Source of the DNA: Acidobacteriota bacterium
Lineage (GTDB): Bacteria; Acidobacteriota; Blastocatellia; Pyrinomonadales; Pyrinomonadaceae
Direction of reading: 5' to 3'
Assembly (NCBI GenBank): GCA_023415725.1
Contig: JAEZJR010000317.1
Location: forward strand, 1-5,122
DNA: 5,122 nt
Shown here in pieces: positions 4,417 through 5,122 of this stretch (position 1 is its first letter; each line of letters starts with the position of its first letter). The notes below the pieces were generated by a model. That model was not told the DNA's origin. It searched no databases and saw nothing but the letters and a program-made list of their open reading frames with translations. Both the position numbers and the translations under genes were made by a program.

Positions 4417-5122
4417 GCTTGGTTGCTCGAGTAAGCCGACGGACCCGCGGACGGTGGTGCCGGCGGATTCGCTGGTATATATGGAGACGCAGGACCTTGG
4501 GAAGGCGCTGCGGGCGGTGACAGAGAGCGAGAGTTTTAAGAACGCGGCGACGACGCAGCCGAACCTTTCGGCTCTAGATGGGATTCGAATGGCGGTCGCG
4601 GTGACGGGGTTCCAGGGGACGAGCCAGGAACTCAACGAGGAGCAGGCGGTCGGGCGGATCACTCCGCGATTCGTAGCTGTGGCGGAGACGAACGCGTGGA
4701 ATTACCAGGCGGTGAGCTTCGCGGAGAACAACCTCGGCGAATTCATCAACGATGTTTACGGCGGCGGGGTGGAACTGGTGGCGTCGTCGAAGTACGACGG
4801 GCGGTACATGGTCTGGACGGCTCCGGACGGGCGGAAGGCTTACGGGCTGGTGATCGGGAGCGTGATCTTCTTCGGGAACGACGAGACCGCGATCGAGAAG
4901 TGCGTGGCGGTGAGGCGTGGCGAGGCGGAGTCGATCGCTTCGAATCCGAAGCTGCCGCCGGCGGACTTGTTGGCGTCGGGCTACGTGGCTCCGGACGGGG
5001 CGGCACAGATCGCGAGCCTCGCGACGCTGCAGCTCGCGATCGGGGCGGGCGAGGAGGAAGAGGTCCGCGGATTCATCGCGCGGGTGCTGCCGGAGATCTT
5101 GCGGAAGTCGATAACCGAGGCG
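4319..5122 (+). CDS. probable lipoprotein of unknown function, N-terminal part (cut by window edge)
   Basis: The frame runs 268 codons from the ATG at 4319 to the right edge without a stop. A basic N-terminal region (about 1-20, ending R-R-S) precedes a hydrophobic stretch F-F-L-S-V-F-I-C-V-H-L-W (21-32) and T-L-G-C with Cys36. This fits the broad PROSITE-style lipobox pattern but has Thr at -3 and Leu at -2, so it is not an ideal site. The mature region begins SSKPTDPRTVVPADSLVYME and continues as a mixed alpha/beta soluble domain. The V-P-A-D-S-L-V-Y-M-E opening and the later N-P-K-L-P-P-A-D-L-L-A-S-G-Y-V segment recall DUF3352-type extracytoplasmic proteins, but only loosely. Most of the signal peptide is encoded by the palindromic repeat at 4311-4416. 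AGGGA (4301-4305) is a possible but distant Shine-Dalgarno, 13 bases before the ATG. The frame is also open upstream, with an in-frame GTG at 4280, so the exact start is uncertain. The coding sequence from about 4427 onward is convincing. Confidence 0.75.
   Translation, partial: MDTDKHRSFKSIQRLAWRRSFFLSVFICVHLWTLGCSSKPTDPRTVVPADSLVYMETQDLGKALRAVTESESFKNAATTQPNLSALDGIRMAVAVTGFQGTSQELNEEQAVGRITPRFVAVAETNAWNYQAVSFAENNLGEFINDVYGGGVELVASSKYDGRYMVWTAPDGRKAYGLVIGSVIFFGNDETAIEKCVAVRRGEAESIASNPKLPPADLLASGYVAPDGAAQIASLATLQLAIGAGEEEEVRGFIARVLPEILRKSITEA

Noticed and set aside
4405..5006. Minus-strand open frames opposite the right-hand lipoprotein, 4405-4662 and 4746-5006
   Set aside because: Their products are Ser/Arg/Pro-rich low-complexity translations typical of antisense in GC-rich DNA, while the + frame is continuous for 268 codons with ordinary protein composition.

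Overview
The window is about 5.1 kb of GC-rich bacterial chromosome with seven protein-coding genes, two of them cut by the window edges. I saw no rRNA, tRNA, CRISPR array or insertion sequence. The best taxonomic guess is an Acidobacteriota-type soil bacterium (Blastocatellia/Pyrinomonadales-like). This rests on the dispersed ACACAGA/TCTGTGT palindromic repeats, the alanine/arginine-rich secreted proteins of no known family, and a eukaryote-peroxisome-like dienoyl-CoA reductase. It is inference, not proof.

Layout from left to right. (1) Positions 1-774, leftward: a small lipoprotein gene followed, with only three bases between, by the start of an AI-2E family membrane transporter gene that runs off the left edge. 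(2) Positions 775-1063: a divergent intergenic region holding an imperfect palindromic repeat (about 844-921) and a promoter plus Shine-Dalgarno site for the next gene. (3) Positions 1064-2827, rightward: a 587-residue secreted, mostly helical protein of unknown function with a proline-rich linker in the middle. (4) Positions 2824-3416, leftward: a type II toxin-antitoxin pair, a ribbon-helix-helix antitoxin followed by a MazF/PemK endoribonuclease. The antitoxin stop and toxin start share one base, and the toxin stop overlaps the stop of the 587-residue gene. A 34-bp palindrome (3428-3461) covers the antitoxin promoter and is a probable autoregulatory operator. The promoter places transcription start on the antitoxin ATG. 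(5) Positions 3466-4248, leftward: a short-chain dehydrogenase/reductase closely resembling peroxisomal 2,4-dienoyl-CoA reductase (DECR2), probably for unsaturated fatty acid beta-oxidation. (6) Positions 4319-5122, rightward and open at the right edge: a probable lipoprotein whose signal peptide is largely encoded by a second palindromic repeat (4311-4416).

The genes do not form one pathway. The toxin-antitoxin pair looks like a lower-GC cassette placed between housekeeping-type genes, with its own promoter 14 bases or more beyond the reductase stop. The most unusual item is the repeat-derived signal peptide of the rightmost gene. Next are the toxin-antitoxin control region, which combines a leaderless promoter and a palindromic operator, and the near-leaderless promoter predicted for the reductase. 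The + strand is G-rich in genes of both orientations, so it may be the leading strand.
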